In this document: piece after piece, positions 62,226-64,000 of the stretch | Layout of the letters: each line of letters opens with the position of its first letter | How positions within the stretch are numbered: position 1 is the stretch's first letter | Assembly (NCBI RefSeq): GCF_033100115.1 | Contig: NZ_CP136910.1 | Location: 4,963,001-5,027,000, forward strand | Reading direction: 5' to 3' | Origin: Anaerocolumna sp. AGMB13020 | GTDB taxonomy: Bacteria; Bacillota; Clostridia; Lachnospirales; Lachnospiraceae | Length of the DNA stretch: 64,000 nt | Notes under the pieces: generated by a model | What the model was told of the DNA's origin: nothing | What the model saw: only the letters and a program-made list of their open reading frames with translations | Databases searched by the model: none | Translations under genes and position numbers: made by a program

Positions 62226-63146
62226 TTAGTTTTCCTGCATCATATTAAACATCATGCTTAAATTATCAAAAGTACCTTTTTGCTCTGGTGACAGCATAGT
62301 ACTAAGAAGCTCCATCATATTAGGGTTTAGCCCTGAACCAAAGCCATTGTTTGCTTCAGCGCTGTTCGTTTTATTTTCAGTACTGTTATCGGTAGTCTCA
62401 GCCTGGGAAGCCATCATACTGGAAAGTGCAGAGTAGGTTTCAAACATACTTTTCATATTCATGATGTTCAAAATACTGTCAATAATCTGTCTTTCTCTTG
62501 CATAACAAACCTTTCGGATGCTGTTCAATAATGCGACGATATCAATGTTCTGCTTTTGAAAGCTAAAGGCAGAAACACGGTCTTTGCTTCTGACTGATTG
62601 GAGGGTGTCCATGAGCTCAGTGGTCTGTATAATCAGACTTGCAGATTCCTGTGTTTCATTATCAAGATGCGGAAATGCAGCCTTCATGATATCCAGCATA
62701 TGCTTTAAACTATTTTCGTTAGGTGGTATCTCTTCGGAATCAGGTTCGTGGGAATCATTAGAAGCAGTAGAATCAAAGTCAGCAGCCCCAGGTTGTGAAC
62801 GACTTTCTGTGCTTTCGGAATTATCCTGATATGTAAAATCAAAGCCATTGTTATAAGCATTATTACTGTCATAGGTACCATCGTCAGCAGAAATATTATC
62901 TGATGCATTATTACCGGCCGAGTTATTATTATATGCGGAGGTATTCTTAAAACCAGATGCAGCAGGGTTTACAGCTCCGTTAAAATATCCGTATGGATAT
63001 CCGCTACCATGATTTCCGGTATTGTAATTCCCAACAGAGTTAATGGTATTATTTTCAGGAGATGATGCACTGCCTGCTGTATTTGGATTGTTAACATTAT
63101 CAGCATCCTCGTTGTTAAAAGAATTAGTCATACCGTAACCTTCCAT
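62226..63146 (-). CDS. Asn-rich protein of unknown function with helical C-terminal domain
   Basis: A 306-residue protein. Residues about 1-145 are low complexity, rich in Asn, Ser, Gly, Tyr and Asp (for example NTGNHGSGYPYGYFNG), and look disordered. Residues about 150-255 form a helical domain (LKHMLDIMKAAFPHLDNETQ, VCYARERQIIDSILNIMNMK). A second disordered stretch (about 250-270) is followed by a short helical tail (MMELLSTMLSPEQKGTFDNL). No signal peptide or membrane helix. ATG 63146 has AATGGAG upstream. It is the first gene of a two-gene unit with the 91-residue protein. Function is not known. Confidence 0.75.
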   Translation of the reverse strand: MEGYGMTNSFNNEDADNVNNPNTAGSASSPENNTINSVGNYNTGNHGSGYPYGYFNGAVNPAASGFKNTSAYNNNSAGNNASDNISADDGTYDSNNAYNNGFDFTYQDNSESTESRSQPGAADFDSTASNDSHEPDSEEIPPNENSLKHMLDIMKAAFPHLDNETQESASLIIQTTELMDTLQSVRSKDRVSAFSFQKQNIDIVALLNSIRKVCYARERQIIDSILNIMNMKSMFETYSALSSMMASQAETTDNSTENKTNSAEANNGFGSGLNPNMMELLSTMLSPEQKGTFDNLSMMFNMMQEN

Positions 63147-63255
63147 AGCTTCTCCATTTCTTGTTTATCATTATACTATATTCAAATACAGGAAAAATAT
63201 AACCACAGGGGATGCTGTTTCAGACAAGCAGAGAAGTAAAAAAAAGATAAGAAAA

Positions 63256-63296
63256 AGCTTCCTGATTATCATACATATAATGAAAATCAGGAAGCT
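63256..63296 (-). terminator. Terminator of the chemotaxis receptor gene
   Basis: AGCTTCCTGATT (63256-63267) pairs with AATCAGGAAGCT (63285-63296), with an inner TCAT/ATGA. On the minus strand T5 and further T-rich bases follow. Confidence 0.82.
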
Positions 63297-63340
63297 ACCT
63301 GGGGTAAAATACCAGTTCGATAAAATTGTTCAAGCAGGCT

Positions 63341-64000
63341 CTAGGTAGTGAACTTAGAGATTTCCTGCTGTAAGCTTTGCATGTTGTCTCTGGAAGCATT
63401 TACTTTATTCAAGACCTCCCCAGACATACTATTAATATCGGTTACCTTGTAAGCTATTTCAGCAGTGCCTTTTGCACCTTCACTGGAGGCAGCGGAAACA
63501 CCGTCAATGGTTTCGAGCATATGGCTTACGTTTTCTGAAAGGTTACTGGCGGCCTGGTAGAAATCCTTCACTAAAGTATCAACAAAAGAAGCATCTTCAC
63601 TGTACTTCTCCATGATATCAAGAAAAGAAGTGTAGTCATTGCGTACGTTTATATCCATAAAGGTCAGCAGAGAGTTGGAGTTCACGGCCAGATTATCAAC
63701 AGACATGGTCACCTTATCTGTTATACCTTGAATTTCTTTTACCGCATTTTTGGATTCCTCCGCCAGCTTTCGTATCTCCTCGGCAACAACAGAAAAGCCT
63801 TTCCCGGCTTCCCCGGCCCTGGCAGCTTCAATAGCGGCATTTAATGCCAGAAGGTTGGTTTGATTGGTAATCTGCATAATAGATTCTGATAATACATTGA
63901 TCTGTTGTACAATCTTAGATTCCTCGATGGAAAGTCTTAATTTGCCATTGACCTCTTCCAGCAGTTTATAGGTTCGCTCCTGAGATAGTATGATATGGGA
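63341..64000 (-). CDS. Methyl-accepting chemotaxis protein, C-terminal part (cut by the window edge)
   Basis: The reading frame is open through the right edge, so the sensor half lies outside. The visible 219 codons are the cytoplasmic signalling coiled coil. The hairpin tip that binds CheW and CheA is [20 protein letters not shown], followed by [20 protein letters not shown]. The return helix and adaptation region extend to a C-terminus of [12 protein letters not shown]. No CheB/CheR-docking pentapeptide is seen at the end. Whether the receptor is membrane-bound cannot be judged. It is a probable chemoreceptor in a motile or formerly motile clostridium. Confidence 0.92.
   Translation of the reverse strand, partial: SHIILSQERTYKLLEEVNGKLRLSIEESKIVQQINVLSESIMQITNQTNLLALNAAIEAARAGEAGKGFSVVAEEIRKLAEESKNAVKEIQGITDKVTMSVDNLAVNSNSLLTFMDINVRNDYTSFLDIMEKYSEDASFVDTLVKDFYQAASNLSENVSHMLETIDGVSAASSEGAKGTAEIAYKVTDINSMSGEVLNKVNASRDNMQSLQQEISKFTT

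Overview
The window looks like chromosomal DNA from an AT-rich, anaerobic, Gram-positive member of the Clostridia. The closest fit is a plant-polysaccharide-using Lachnospiraceae of the Lachnoclostridium phytofermentans / Anaerocolumna type. The basis is clostridial ribosome binding sites, pyruvate formate-lyase with its activase, two GH65 phosphorylases with an ATPase-less sugar ABC importer, a GerMN lipoprotein, and no outer-membrane proteins. Species assignment is inference. I saw no rRNA, tRNA, CRISPR array, phage genes or insertion-sequence transposase.

Layout. 0.3-2.8 kb: a polar amino acid ABC importer. 2.9-6.3 kb: pyruvate formate-lyase and its radical-SAM activase. 6.5-8.8 kb (minus): a Cof-type phosphatase, a REC-GGDEF protein and a YbjQ-family protein. 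9.0-15.1 kb: arginine biosynthesis (argG minus; argJ-argB-argD plus) with maf between. 15.2-23.4 kb: a small DMT-type membrane protein, comEA, a two-component pair, a GerMN lipoprotein, comEC and uppP. 23.6-36.5 kb: a LacI-controlled alpha-glucoside locus (binding protein, two permeases, two GH65 phosphorylases, LacI regulator, beta-phosphoglucomutase, a membrane-anchored GH28-like beta-helix enzyme and a discoidin-domain protein). 37-40 kb: copA-copZ-csoR. 40.5-44 kb: an LCP protein, a DUF1653 protein and a secreted subtilisin. 44.2-47.5 kb: an ABC exporter and an sdpR-sdpI-like pair. 47.9-52.9 kb: argH, an M32 carboxypeptidase, enolase and a small unknown. 53-60 kb: a Ca2+-type P-ATPase and a heterodimeric ABC exporter. 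60.2-64 kb: an L,D-transpeptidase, two unknown proteins and the end of a chemotaxis receptor.

How genes work together. The sugar locus reads as one module: import of an alpha-glucoside, phosphorolysis to beta-glucose 1-phosphate by GH65, and conversion to glucose 6-phosphate by PgmB. Near-identical GTTTAAYGTTAAAC palindromes lie at the transporter promoter and in front of the LacI gene. The copper operon has a textbook CsoR site. The three arginine transcription units share a TTGYAT-17-TATAWT promoter containing TGYATAWT boxes 20 bp apart, a candidate ArgR signature.

The least explained items are: a roughly 130-200 bp palindromic element present twice (10.4 and 36.7 kb); an 11-copy 17-bp tandem repeat (33.1 kb); overlapping alternative hairpins with a possible 15-residue ORF after pflA; a perfect 36-bp palindrome at an ABC promoter; and a hairpin made of two inverted DnaA-box 9-mers (40.25 kb).
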